From Tyzzerella sp. (lineage in GTDB: Bacteria > Bacillota > Clostridia > Lachnospirales > Anaerotignaceae): a stretch of DNA of 39,935 bases. This document shows, piece after piece, positions 16,398 through 24,840 of this stretch. The stretch covers positions 1 through 39,935 of the forward strand of contig DXZA01000066.1 of NCBI GenBank assembly GCA_019415525.1, read 5' to 3'. Position numbers and translations under genes: made by a program. Position 1 is the stretch's first letter, and every line of letters starts with the position of its first letter. The notes under the pieces were generated by a model, which was not told where the DNA came from, did not search any database, and saw only the letters and a program-made list of their open reading frames with translations.

Positions 16398-17669
16398 ATG
16401 AATAAATTTTTAAGAAAATCAGTTTCTGTAATAGTTTCTGGCTGTCTTTTAGCTGGTATGCTTGCAGGCTGCGGAAATACTGATAATGGAAAAACAGTAA
16501 TAGAGGTTATGCAATATAAAAGAGAGGCTATTGATACATTTGATAAGCTTGTAGCTGAATTTGAAGCACAAAATCCGGATATTGATGTTGTTATAACTTC
16601 TCCTAATGATGCTACTGTAATGATTAAAACAAGACTTATAAAAAATAATGCACCTGATATTATAGGAATTGGTGGTGACCGTGCTTTTGCCGATTTCGTA
16701 TATGGGGGCGTTATAGAGGATATAAGCGACTTTGAAGGTCTTTCAAATGTTAAACCGGAATATCTTCAAATGACAAAAGACCTTGAGCTTATACCAACAG
16801 AAGGTGTATACGCTGTTCCTTTTGCAGCAAATGCAAATGGTGTGCTTTATAATAAAGATATGTTTGCTGAACACGGTTGGGAAATACCAAAAACTTGGGA
16901 CGAATTTATATCATTACTTGAACAAATAAAATCAGAAGGTGTAACTCCTATATACTTTACATTAAAAGAGGTATGGACAGACCTTGCAGCTTGGAACTCA
17001 ATTGATGCTTCAATAAATGGACCTGAATTATTCCAGCAAGTAAATGAAGGAGAAACAACTTTTGCAGAAGCATATAGCTTAACAGCAGATAAATATCAAC
17101 AGCTTCTTCAGTATGGTCAAGATGACCCATTTGCATATGGATATAATGATGGTTGTATAGCTTTTGGTGATGGTGAATCTGCTATGTTCCTTCAAGGAAG
17201 CTGGGCAATTCCACAGATACTTTCATCAAATCCAGATTTAAATATAGGTTGTTTCCCAATGCCTGCAACAAATAATGAAGAAGATAATGTACTTACATCA
17301 GGTATTGACCTTTTATTCTCTGTTATGAAAGGCACAGAACATAGAGAAGAGTGTTTAAGATTTATTGACTTTATGATACAGTATGATTCTGTAAAGAAAT
17401 ATACAGAAGAACAGCAAGCAGTTTCTTGTATAGAAGGTGACTTTGAATATGCAGATTCATTAAAAGACCTTGAACCATACTTTGAAGCTGGTAAAATCCA
17501 AGACTTCCCAGACCACCATTATCCAGCAGAAATGCCAGGAGGGGATATGATACAAGGTTTCCTTCTTAATGGTGATAAAGAAGCATTCTTAAATAATTTT
17601 GATACAGAATGGATAAAAACTAATCGTGATATTATAAATAAACTTAAAAAGCTTGAAGAACAATCATAA
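16398..17669 (+). CDS. Sugar ABC transporter substrate-binding lipoprotein
   Basis: 423 residues, family 1 (CUT1) extracellular binding protein. The N-terminus MNKFLRKSVSVIVSGC with hydrophobic core ends in the lipobox LAGC, so it is lipid-anchored outside the membrane. The ATG at 16398 is chosen because an in-frame GTG at 16389 lies inside the Shine-Dalgarno AGAAAGGGTGAG. Typical features: FEAQNPDIDV, NGVLYNKDMF, WDEFISLLEQIK, AMFLQGSWAI. The neighbouring alpha-galactosidase suggests an alpha-galactoside ligand such as raffinose or melibiose. Confidence 0.93.
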   Translation: MNKFLRKSVSVIVSGCLLAGMLAGCGNTDNGKTVIEVMQYKREAIDTFDKLVAEFEAQNPDIDVVITSPNDATVMIKTRLIKNNAPDIIGIGGDRAFADFVYGGVIEDISDFEGLSNVKPEYLQMTKDLELIPTEGVYAVPFAANANGVLYNKDMFAEHGWEIPKTWDEFISLLEQIKSEGVTPIYFTLKEVWTDLAAWNSIDASINGPELFQQVNEGETTFAEAYSLTADKYQQLLQYGQDDPFAYGYNDGCIAFGDGESAMFLQGSWAIPQILSSNPDLNIGCFPMPATNNEEDNVLTSGIDLLFSVMKGTEHREECLRFIDFMIQYDSVKKYTEEQQAVSCIEGDFEYADSLKDLEPYFEAGKIQDFPDHHYPAEMPGGDMIQGFLLNGDKEAFLNNFDTEWIKTNRDIINKLKKLEEQS

Positions 17670-17683
17670 GGGGGAATTATATT

Positions 17684-18547
17684 ATGAAAGATAGAAATAA
17701 AATATATTTGATGATTGTTTTACCAATGGTTTTGTTGTTTTTCATATTCCATACATTTCCTCTTTTAAGAGGCTTTGTATATAGTCTTACAAACTCAAAA
17801 GGCTTTGGTACATATGATTTTATAGGTCTTAGAAACTATGTTGATTTATTTGCTGATGAACGTGTAAGAAATTCTTATTTGTTTACATTTAAGTTTGCTA
17901 TTGTATGTACAATAGTTGTAAATATTATAAGTATGATATTAGCATTAGGGCTTAACAGCAAAATTAAGTTTAAAAGCGGTTTTAGAGGACTTTATTTCCT
18001 TCCAAACATACTTGGAGGACTTATTATAGGTTATATATTTAACTTTATATTTACATTCATACTTCCAAGTGTTGGACAGATGTTAGGTATTGAAGTTTTA
18101 AGTAAAAGTATACTTGGTAGCGTAAATCTTGCTTGGATTGGTATAGTAATTTGTGTTGCTTGGCAAGCAATAGCATTTAATACAATTATATATATATCAG
18201 GTCTTCAGACAATACCACAAGATGTATACGAAGCAGGATATATTGACGGAACAACAAAATGGCAGCAGTTTTGGAAAATTACATTCCCACTTATTGCACC
18301 ATTCTTTACAATAAATGTTGTACTTTGTATGAAAAACTTCCTTATGGTATTTGACCAGATTATGTCACTTACAAATGCAGGTCCAAACCTTTCAACAGAG
18401 TCAATATCAATACTTATATACAAAGCAGGTATAAGCGGAAGCCAGTTTGGATATCAGTCAGCTAACTCTGTAATATACTTTATAGTAATAGTAGCAATTT
18501 CAGTATTCCAGATGAAAGTTCTTAATAAGAGGGAGGTACAGTTATAA
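17684..18547 (+). CDS. Sugar ABC transporter permease (MsmF type)
   Basis: 287 residues with about six membrane segments. The EAA loop EAGYIDGTTKWQQFWKITFP, which contacts the ATPase, is present. The start MKDRNKIYLMIVLPMVLLFF and early SLTNSKGFG are typical of the first CUT1 permease. Its TAA overlaps the next ATG, as expected for translational coupling of partner permeases. Confidence 0.94.
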   Translation: MKDRNKIYLMIVLPMVLLFFIFHTFPLLRGFVYSLTNSKGFGTYDFIGLRNYVDLFADERVRNSYLFTFKFAIVCTIVVNIISMILALGLNSKIKFKSGFRGLYFLPNILGGLIIGYIFNFIFTFILPSVGQMLGIEVLSKSILGSVNLAWIGIVICVAWQAIAFNTIIYISGLQTIPQDVYEAGYIDGTTKWQQFWKITFPLIAPFFTINVVLCMKNFLMVFDQIMSLTNAGPNLSTESISILIYKAGISGSQFGYQSANSVIYFIVIVAISVFQMKVLNKREVQL

Positions 18548-19407
18548 TGGTAAATGCAGCAAAACCTAAAAAAATTAAAGAAAAAACAAATATACCTGTT
18601 ACAATACTTCTTGCAATAGGTGCATTAACAATACTTTTCCCACTTTATATAACAATACTTGTTGCCTTTAAGTCACCGGAACAAATGACAACTGATGTTG
18701 CAGGACTTCTTTCACTTCCAACGAGTTGGAGTTTAAATAACTTTAGAGAAGCAATAGCAACAACAAACTTTCCTGTTGTACTTTTAAACAGCCTTTTAAT
18801 AACAGGATTTGCAGTTATATTAGTAATAATAACAAATTCACTTGTTGCTTATGCAATAGCTAGAAATATGCATAAACGTTTTTACAAATTTGCATATATG
18901 TATTTTATAAGTGGTATGTTTGTACCTTTTGCAATATTAATGTTGCCTCTTGTAAAACAGACAAGTATACTTAATATGGATAATATACCAGGTATTATAG
19001 TACTTTATGTAGTATTTAATATGTCTATGAATACACTTCTTTATGTTGGTTATCTTAAAAATATACCAATAGCACTTGAAGAAGCAGCATATGTTGACGG
19101 TGCAAGTACTTGGACAGTATTTTGGAAAATAATATTTCCACTTTTAAAACCAATGCACGCAACAGTAGCTATTATGACAGCTCTTGCAACTTGGAATGAT
19201 GTTATGATGCCACTTGTAATATTAGAAGGTAGCGACGCAAGTTCAATGACACTTCCAATGGCACAGCTTCTTTTCCAGACAAAATTCGGTACAAATTATA
19301 ACGTAGCATTTGCATCATATTTACTTGCACTTTTACCTATACTTATATTCTATGTATTTGCACAGAAATGGATTATAAATGGTGTTACAAACGGTGCTGT
19401 TAAATAA
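18547..19407 (+). CDS. Sugar ABC transporter permease (MsmG type)
   Basis: 286 residues with six membrane segments. The EAA loop EEAAYVDGASTWTVFWKIIF and C-terminal FAQKWIINGVTNGAVK are characteristic of the second CUT1 permease. It completes the ATPase, binding protein and two-permease set. Confidence 0.94.
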   Translation: MVNAAKPKKIKEKTNIPVTILLAIGALTILFPLYITILVAFKSPEQMTTDVAGLLSLPTSWSLNNFREAIATTNFPVVLLNSLLITGFAVILVIITNSLVAYAIARNMHKRFYKFAYMYFISGMFVPFAILMLPLVKQTSILNMDNIPGIIVLYVVFNMSMNTLLYVGYLKNIPIALEEAAYVDGASTWTVFWKIIFPLLKPMHATVAIMTALATWNDVMMPLVILEGSDASSMTLPMAQLLFQTKFGTNYNVAFASYLLALLPILIFYVFAQKWIINGVTNGAVK

Positions 19408-19433
19408 TTTAATTAAGAAAGGATAGAAGTTTT

Positions 19434-19661
19434 ATGGAAAAAACAATTTGTTTAAAAACAATTTCTGATGTTAAAAAATTTGTTAATATAGTTACAAAAT
19501 GTTCTTATGATGTTGACCTTATAAGTGACAGATACGTTATTGATGCAAAATCAATAATGGGGATTTTCAGTCTTGACCTTTCAAAACCTATAAAATTAGT
19601 TACAAATGGTAATGAAGGTGAAGAAATTTTAGATGAATTAAAAGAATTTATATGTGAATAA
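19434..19661 (+). CDS. HPr-like protein lacking the phospho-histidine
   Basis: 75 residues with the HPr fold pattern. The strongest landmark is DAKSIMGIFSLDLSKPI (37-53), which matches the HPr segment around regulatory Ser46 (here S40). The active-site segment GLHARPA of true HPr is replaced by SDVKKFVN (11-18), with no histidine anywhere in the protein. It therefore cannot pass phosphate in the PTS in the usual way. It recalls Crh of Bacillus, which keeps only the regulatory serine and serves CcpA. It sits between the permease and the alpha-galactosidase genes, with AAAGGA upstream. A regulatory role tied to the cre-like sites of the operon is an inference. Confidence 0.75.
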   Translation: MEKTICLKTISDVKKFVNIVTKCSYDVDLISDRYVIDAKSIMGIFSLDLSKPIKLVTNGNEGEEILDELKEFICE

Positions 19662-19688
19662 TATTTAATTTTGGAAGGGATTATTACT

Positions 19689-21884
19689 ATGGGCATAATA
19701 TTTGACAACGAAAATAGAATTTTTCACTTAACAAACAATAGTATAAGTTATGTATTACAAGTATCAGAAGATGGTTATATAAATCATTTATATTTTGGTA
19801 AAGCAGTAAGAAGTTATAAAGGAAGTAATGCTCTTATACATTATGATAGAGGATTTAGTGGAAATCCTTCACAGCATATTTTAAATAGGGTATTTTCTCT
19901 TGATACACAGCCTATGGAGTACCCTTCCTATGGTCTCGGAGATTTCAGAAACCCTGCATTTGTTGTACAGCTTAAAGATGGTTCTGAAATTTCCGACCTT
20001 AGATATGTATCACATAATATATTTGAAGGTAAAAAAGAGCTTAAAGGACTTCCAGCAACTTGGACAAAAGATAACTCAGAAGCTGTTACATTGGAAATTG
20101 TAACAAAAGATGAGGTTTCAAATCTTGAAGTTATACTTTCATATACAATATTTAATAATTACGATGCAATTTGTAGAAATGCTAAGTTTAAAAATTGTGG
20201 TGAAAGTAGTTTAAAACTATTAAATGCTTCAAGTATGTGTCTTGATTTTAGAGAAAGCAATTTTGATTGCATATCTCTCTATGGTGCACATATAAATGAA
20301 AGAAATATACAAAGAGTTAAATTACATCACGGCTGTCAAAGTATAGATAGTAAAAGAGGAATGAGCAGTCATCAGTATTCACCTTTTATGGCTCTTGTAA
20401 GAAAAGATACAAACGAAGATTTTGGTGAGGCTTATGGTATAAGTCTTATATATAGCGGAAGTTTTGCTATAAAAGCAGAAGTTGACCAGTTTGATAGAGC
20501 TAGAATTACAGCAGGTATAAACGACTTTGATTTTTGTTGGCTTCTTGAAAAAGATGAAGAATTCCAAACACCGGAATGTGTAATGGTATATTCTGATAGT
20601 GGTCTTGGAAAAATGTCAAAAACATTCTATGGATTATATCAAAATAATTTAAGTAGAAGTCAGCATACACATAAAATCCGTCCTATACTTATAAATAACT
20701 GGGAAGCTACATATTTTGATTTTACAGAAGAAAAAATCCTTCAAATTGCACAAAAAGGTAAAGACCTTGGTATGGAACTTTTTGTACTTGATGATGGCTG
20801 GTTTGGAAAGAGAAATAATGATGATAGCTCTCTTGGAGATTGGTTTGTAAACAAAGATAAAATACCTAGTGGAATTGACGGACTTGCAAAGAAAATAAAA
20901 GGAATGGGTATAAACTTTGGTATATGGATTGAGCCTGAAATGATAAATGAAAACAGTGAACTTTATCGAAAACACCCTGATTGGTGTATACAGGTTAAAA
21001 ATCGTCCTCATACATACAGTAGAGAACAGCTTGTACTTGACCTTTCAAGAGAAGATGTAAGAGATTATATTGTAGAAGTAATAAATGATGTTTTAAAAGA
21101 TGAAAATATATCATATGTTAAATGGGACGCTAACAGACACCTTACAAATATAGGTTCAATGGCACTTCCACCGGAAAGACAGAGAGAAACAGCTCATAGA
21201 TATGTACTTGGTCTTTATGACATTATGGATAGAATAACATCTGCAAGACCTGATGTATTATTTGAAGGTTGCAGTGGTGGTGGCGGAAGATTTGACGCAG
21301 GAATATATTATTATATGCCACAGACTTGGACAAGTGATAATACAGATGCTGTTTGTCGCCTTAAAATACAGCAGGGAACAAGTCTTGTTTTCCCACCTAT
21401 TTCAATGGCATCACATGTTTCTGTTGTACCAAACCATCAGGTTGGAAGAATAACACCTATGGAAACAAGAGGTAACTGTGCAATGTCTGGAAACCTTGGA
21501 TATGAACTTGATATTACAAAGCTTAGCGAACAAGAACAAGAAGAAGTTAAAAAACAAATTGCTTTCTATAAAGAAATAAGAAATACAATTCAGTTTGGTG
21601 ATTTCTATAGAATATTAAATCCTTTTGAAGGAAATGAAACAGCTTGGAACTTTGTTTCCGAAAATAAGGAAGAAGCAGTATTAATGTATTTTAAAGTTTT
21701 ATCAGAGCCTAACTGTAATGTTACAACAGTAAAAATGAAAGGTCTCAATCCTGATTTTATATATGAAAATGATGAAATAGGCAGATTTTACGGTGATGAA
21801 CTTATGTACAGTGGTATTGCAGTACCTATTGCAAAAGAAGACTTTGCAAGTAAAATTTGGGTATTTAGAAAAGTTATTGAATAA
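19689..21884 (+). CDS. Alpha-galactosidase, glycoside hydrolase family 36
   Basis: 731 residues from the ATG at 19689, placed 8 bases after GGAAGGGA. An upstream in-frame TTG at 19671 overlaps that Shine-Dalgarno and is rejected. N-terminal beta-supersandwich (1-320), then the catalytic barrel. The nucleophile is D480 in VKWDANRH, and the acid/base is D550 in WTSDNTDA. These numbers nearly equal those of Geobacillus AgaA (478 and 548), a 729-residue enzyme. LDDGWFG and GCSGGGGRFD also fit. No signal peptide, so it acts in the cytosol on imported alpha-galactosides, releasing galactose and leaving sucrose if raffinose is the substrate. Confidence 0.95.
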   Translation: MGIIFDNENRIFHLTNNSISYVLQVSEDGYINHLYFGKAVRSYKGSNALIHYDRGFSGNPSQHILNRVFSLDTQPMEYPSYGLGDFRNPAFVVQLKDGSEISDLRYVSHNIFEGKKELKGLPATWTKDNSEAVTLEIVTKDEVSNLEVILSYTIFNNYDAICRNAKFKNCGESSLKLLNASSMCLDFRESNFDCISLYGAHINERNIQRVKLHHGCQSIDSKRGMSSHQYSPFMALVRKDTNEDFGEAYGISLIYSGSFAIKAEVDQFDRARITAGINDFDFCWLLEKDEEFQTPECVMVYSDSGLGKMSKTFYGLYQNNLSRSQHTHKIRPILINNWEATYFDFTEEKILQIAQKGKDLGMELFVLDDGWFGKRNNDDSSLGDWFVNKDKIPSGIDGLAKKIKGMGINFGIWIEPEMINENSELYRKHPDWCIQVKNRPHTYSREQLVLDLSREDVRDYIVEVINDVLKDENISYVKWDANRHLTNIGSMALPPERQRETAHRYVLGLYDIMDRITSARPDVLFEGCSGGGGRFDAGIYYYMPQTWTSDNTDAVCRLKIQQGTSLVFPPISMASHVSVVPNHQVGRITPMETRGNCAMSGNLGYELDITKLSEQEQEEVKKQIAFYKEIRNTIQFGDFYRILNPFEGNETAWNFVSENKEEAVLMYFKVLSEPNCNVTTVKMKGLNPDFIYENDEIGRFYGDELMYSGIAVPIAKEDFASKIWVFRKVIE

Positions 21885-21949
21885 GCATATAAATGCATTT
21901 ATCTATATTTTTACCCTAATGATGTTTTGTTAAATGTGCATAATGCTTA
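21882..21949 (+). other. Long-range stem between the alpha-galactosidase and GH13 genes
   Basis: TAAGCAT (21882-21888) pairs with ATGCTTA (21943-21949), and inside it ATGCA (21893-21897) pairs with TGCAT (21937-21941), enclosing a loop of about 40 bases. It begins at the stop codon itself. It may act as an mRNA-stabilising or processing structure ahead of the terminator. The function is not shown. Confidence 0.4.
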
Positions 21950-21961
21950 TAAAATAAATAT

Positions 21962-21990
21962 AAGGTGGGGTAATAGACTCCACCTTTTTA
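21962..21990 (+). terminator. Terminator within the alpha-galactoside locus
   Basis: AAGGTGGGG (21962-21970) pairs with CTCCACCTT (21978-21986, one G-T pair) around a 7-base loop, then five T. It should reduce read-through into the GH13 gene. I find only a weak promoter candidate between (TTGTTA 21927-21932 and TATAAA 21948-21953, 15-base spacer). Confidence 0.75.
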
Positions 21991-22014
21991 ATAATAAATA
22001 GTCGGAGTGATTTT

Positions 22015-23826
22015 ATGGTAGCTTTTAAAGATAAACTTTATAATTATTATAAATCTTTGTATGGGGAAAATGATGTAAGTAATTATAGATTTAGTCAGCT
22101 TCAAGAAATAATTGAAAAAGCAAAAAAAGAAAGAAAAAAAGAACTTAAATCAGAAGATAAAAAGGGAAATAGTTGGTATTTATCAGAAAATATGGCGGGA
22201 ATAATGCTTTATATTGATAAATTCAGCCAAAACCTTAAAGAGTTTGAAAATAAAATAGATTATCTTGCTGAATTAGGTATAACATATGTTCATTTTATGC
22301 CACTTTTAAAGTCAAGAGAAGGTAACGATGATGGTGGATATGCTGTTTCTGACTATCTTAATGTAAAAGAAAGCCTCGGAGATATGAAACAGCTTGAAAG
22401 AGTAATAAGCCTTTTGAAAAAAAGAGGTATTCGTACTTGTATAGACTTTGTATTAAACCATACAGCAAAAGAACATGAATGGGCAATAAAATGCAAAAAT
22501 GGCGAAGAAGATTTCAAAGATATGTATTTTATGTATGATACAGATGAAATACCTAATATTTATGAAAAAACTCTTACACAAATTTTCCCACAGGTAGCTC
22601 CTGGTAATTTTACATATTACAATGATATAAATAAATATGTAATGACAAGATTTTATGAATTCCAATGGGATTTAAATTATAAAAATCCACAAGTTTTCAA
22701 TAAAATTACAGAAGTATTACTTACCTTGGCAAATAAAGGTATTGATATTTTCAGACTTGATGCAATACCTTATATGTGGAAAGAATTAGGCACATTATCA
22801 ATGAACCTTCCACAAGTACATACACTTCTTAAAATGATGGAGCTTATAGTAGAGGAAGTATGCCCATCTGTAATATTTTTGGGAGAAGCAATAGTTGAAC
22901 CTAATGAAATAGTAAAATATTTTGGCTCAAAAGAAGAAAGAGAATGTCATGTAATGTATAATGCTTCAATGATGGTTCTTTTATGGAACAGTCTTGCAAC
23001 AAGAGATGTACGACTTATGGAAAAATCTCTTTCAATAGATTATGGAACACCTTCTGACGGTGTATGGATAAATTATGCAAGATGTCATGATGATATAGGT
23101 TGGGGATTTGAAGATAATATTATAAGAGAATTAGGTCAAGACCCATTTTTACATAAAAGATTTATGATAGACTTTATGGAAGGAAAGTTCCCTGAAAGCT
23201 TTTCAAAAGGTGAGCTTTATGAATTTAATCCTGTAACACTTGATGCAAGAAATAGTGGAACAATGGCTTCTATGTGTGGTCTTGAAAGAGCCTTAAATAA
23301 TAAAGACGCATATCAAACAGAGCTTGCAATAAAAAGAATACTTCTTTTAAATTCTATTATAATATCTTATACAGGAATACCTCTTCTTTATAGTGGTGAT
23401 GAAATAGGTGCTTTAAACTATTATGATTATAAAAATAATCCTGAAGAATGTGGAGATTCAAGATGGCTTCATAGAGGACCTATGGATTGGGAAAAAGCAG
23501 AAAAAAGAAAAGATAAAACTACTGTTGAAGGTATAATATTCAACAAAATAAAAGAAATGCTTGAAATAAGAAAGAACCATAGTGAATTTTCATCACTTAT
23601 ACATTCACAGCCTGTATTTACAGGAAATAAAGGGGTTTTTGCATTCCATAAAGAAGATAAAATGCTTGTGCTTGCCAATTTTACAGAACACGAACAGAGA
23701 ATTGATGCAAATAGTGTAAATTGGTTTGGACTTCCAAATGTTACAGAAGATATGATACAAGGTAAAAAAGTTAAACTTGAAGGAACAATAGTACTTGGGC
23801 CTTATGAATATCTTTGGTTGAAATAA
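22015..23826 (+). CDS. GH13 amylosucrase-like sucrose-cleaving enzyme (GH13_4)
   Basis: 603 residues. The GH13 triad is in place: nucleophile D249 in FRLDAIPYMWKELGT, acid/base E291 in LGEAIVEP and D359 in CHDDIGW. WKELGT, EAIVEP, HDDIGWGFED, QWDLNYKNP and SGTMASMCGLE are hallmarks of the amylosucrase subfamily, and the spacing agrees with Neisseria amylosucrase (286, 328, 393). No signal peptide. Such enzymes cleave sucrose, either building alpha-glucan or hydrolysing it. After removal of galactose from raffinose, sucrose would be its natural substrate. Hydrolase and polymerase activity cannot be told apart from sequence alone. The gene follows a terminator but points the same way as the operon. 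Confidence 0.88.
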   Translation: MVAFKDKLYNYYKSLYGENDVSNYRFSQLQEIIEKAKKERKKELKSEDKKGNSWYLSENMAGIMLYIDKFSQNLKEFENKIDYLAELGITYVHFMPLLKSREGNDDGGYAVSDYLNVKESLGDMKQLERVISLLKKRGIRTCIDFVLNHTAKEHEWAIKCKNGEEDFKDMYFMYDTDEIPNIYEKTLTQIFPQVAPGNFTYYNDINKYVMTRFYEFQWDLNYKNPQVFNKITEVLLTLANKGIDIFRLDAIPYMWKELGTLSMNLPQVHTLLKMMELIVEEVCPSVIFLGEAIVEPNEIVKYFGSKEERECHVMYNASMMVLLWNSLATRDVRLMEKSLSIDYGTPSDGVWINYARCHDDIGWGFEDNIIRELGQDPFLHKRFMIDFMEGKFPESFSKGELYEFNPVTLDARNSGTMASMCGLERALNNKDAYQTELAIKRILLLNSIIISYTGIPLLYSGDEIGALNYYDYKNNPEECGDSRWLHRGPMDWEKAEKRKDKTTVEGIIFNKIKEMLEIRKNHSEFSSLIHSQPVFTGNKGVFAFHKEDKMLVLANFTEHEQRIDANSVNWFGLPNVTEDMIQGKKVKLEGTIVLGPYEYLWLK

Positions 23827-23830
23827 AAAT

Positions 23831-23868
23831 AAAAAAAGCAGTAAGTCTTATGATTTACTGCTTTTTTT
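23831..23868. terminator. Bidirectional terminator
   Basis: A run of A with GCAGTAA (23831-23844) pairs perfectly with TTACTGC and its T run (23855-23868). The A and T tracts allow it to serve both the GH13 gene and the convergent treR. Confidence 0.88.
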
Positions 23869-23869
23869 G

Positions 23870-24589
23870 TTATTTTCTTGTTGCAATATCAATAAATTTA
23901 AAATAATCTGGTCTATGTCTTGATTGTGTATATTCAAACATAATACCATCACTATTATATGTTTGACTACTTATAACAGCAAGACAATTATAATCTTTTA
24001 AATCTATGTATTCCTTATCTGTATTATCCATTTTTTCAACAGTCATTATACGTTTGCTTGTAACTATGTTTATATTAAGAGTGTTTTCTATATATTCATA
24101 TATAGATTTTTCTGCAATTTCAATAGATAGATTGGGCATAAGTTCTTTTAAAAAATAGTTATGATTTATGATTAAAGGCTTACCATCAAAAAAGTGAAGT
24201 CTTTGAATGTATATAAGTTCTGTTCCTTCTAAAAATCCAGTTGTTTTTTCAATTTTTTTATTTGATGTAATATATTTAAATTTTATTACTTTAGTTGAAT
24301 ATGTCTGATTATTTCTTATAGCGGATTCTTTAAAAGATTCTATACTTCCGATTTTAAATATAGATTGTTCAACAGGTCTATATATATTTACTACACCTTT
24401 TCCTTGTATAGCTTGAACATATCCTTCTTTTATAAGGTCTGCCATAGCACGACGTATTGTATTTCTTGAACAGTCATATTCTGTAACAAGAGTATTCTCG
24501 GAAGGCAAAAATTCCTGAAAGCTATATTCTTCAGTTTCTATTTTTCTTTTAAGTTCTTTATAAATTATGTCATATTTTGCTTTAGGCAT
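23870..24589 (-). CDS. treR: GntR-family trehalose operon regulator
   Basis: 239 residues. N-terminal GntR winged helix (1-70, FLPSENTLVTEYDCSRNTIRRA) and a C-terminal UTRA effector domain (about 85-235). It is divergent from the trehalose PTS and phosphotrehalase genes, the usual place of TreR, whose inducer in Bacillus is trehalose 6-phosphate. Four operator-like palindromes lie in the shared intergenic region. AAGGAG precedes the start. The gene name rests on context plus family. Confidence 0.88.
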   Translation of the reverse strand: MPKAKYDIIYKELKRKIETEEYSFQEFLPSENTLVTEYDCSRNTIRRAMADLIKEGYVQAIQGKGVVNIYRPVEQSIFKIGSIESFKESAIRNNQTYSTKVIKFKYITSNKKIEKTTGFLEGTELIYIQRLHFFDGKPLIINHNYFLKELMPNLSIEIAEKSIYEYIENTLNINIVTSKRIMTVEKMDNTDKEYIDLKDYNCLAVISSQTYNSDGIMFEYTQSRHRPDYFKFIDIATRK

Positions 24590-24614
24590 TAAAATACATC
24601 TCCTTATAAAAATA

Positions 24615-24627
24615 CTTGTTTAAACAT
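24615..24627. promoter_or_regulatory. TreR operator-like site O1
   Basis: CTTGTTTAAACAT with the palindromic core GTTTAAAC (24618-24625). It lies downstream of the -10 box of treR, so binding would give autoregulation. Confidence 0.6.
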
Positions 24628-24639
24628 TTACAATATAAT

Positions 24640-24667
24640 TTTATAATAATTGATATAAATAAGTCAA
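24640..24667 (-). promoter_or_regulatory. treR promoter
   Basis: On the minus strand TTGACT (24667-24662) and TATAAA (24645-24640) are separated by 16 bases. It is flanked by operator-like sites O1 and O2. Confidence 0.5.
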
Positions 24668-24680
24668 GTTGTTTAAATAC
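24668..24680. promoter_or_regulatory. TreR operator-like site O2 (degenerate)
   Basis: GTTGTTTAAATAC keeps the left half TTGTTTAAA of the motif with an altered right half. It touches the treR -35 box. Confidence 0.45.
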
Positions 24681-24766
24681 AATAAATTAGAAGTATAAAA
24701 ACAAAAATTATTTAACAAAATTATAATTTGAAAAATATATAGGTTATACAAAGTTTTTAAACATTA

Positions 24767-24795
24767 TTGACTTGTTTAAACAACTATGCTACTAT
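24767..24795 (+). promoter_or_regulatory. Promoter of the trehalose PTS operon
   Basis: TTGACT (24767-24772), 17-base spacer, TACTAT (24790-24795). Operator-like site O3 fills the spacer and O4 covers the transcription start, the geometry expected for repression. Confidence 0.65.
24771..24784. promoter_or_regulatory. TreR operator-like site O3
   Basis: Contains the perfect 12-bp palindrome TTGTTTAAACAA (24772-24783), overlapping the -35 box and spacer of the treB promoter. Confidence 0.75.
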
Positions 24796-24798
24796 AAA

Positions 24799-24813
24799 GT
24801 TGTTCAAACAAGT
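24799..24813. promoter_or_regulatory. TreR operator-like site O4
   Basis: TTGTTCAAACAA (24800-24811) differs from O3 at one central base. Its centre is 28 bp from that of O3. Confidence 0.7.
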
Positions 24814-24840
24814 AAGTAATTATAAAAGGAGGTTCGTAAA

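Noticed and set aside
19671..19688. TTG at 19671 as start of the alpha-galactosidase
   Set aside because: It overlaps the Shine-Dalgarno GGAAGGGA that correctly serves the ATG at 19689, and family alignment starts there.
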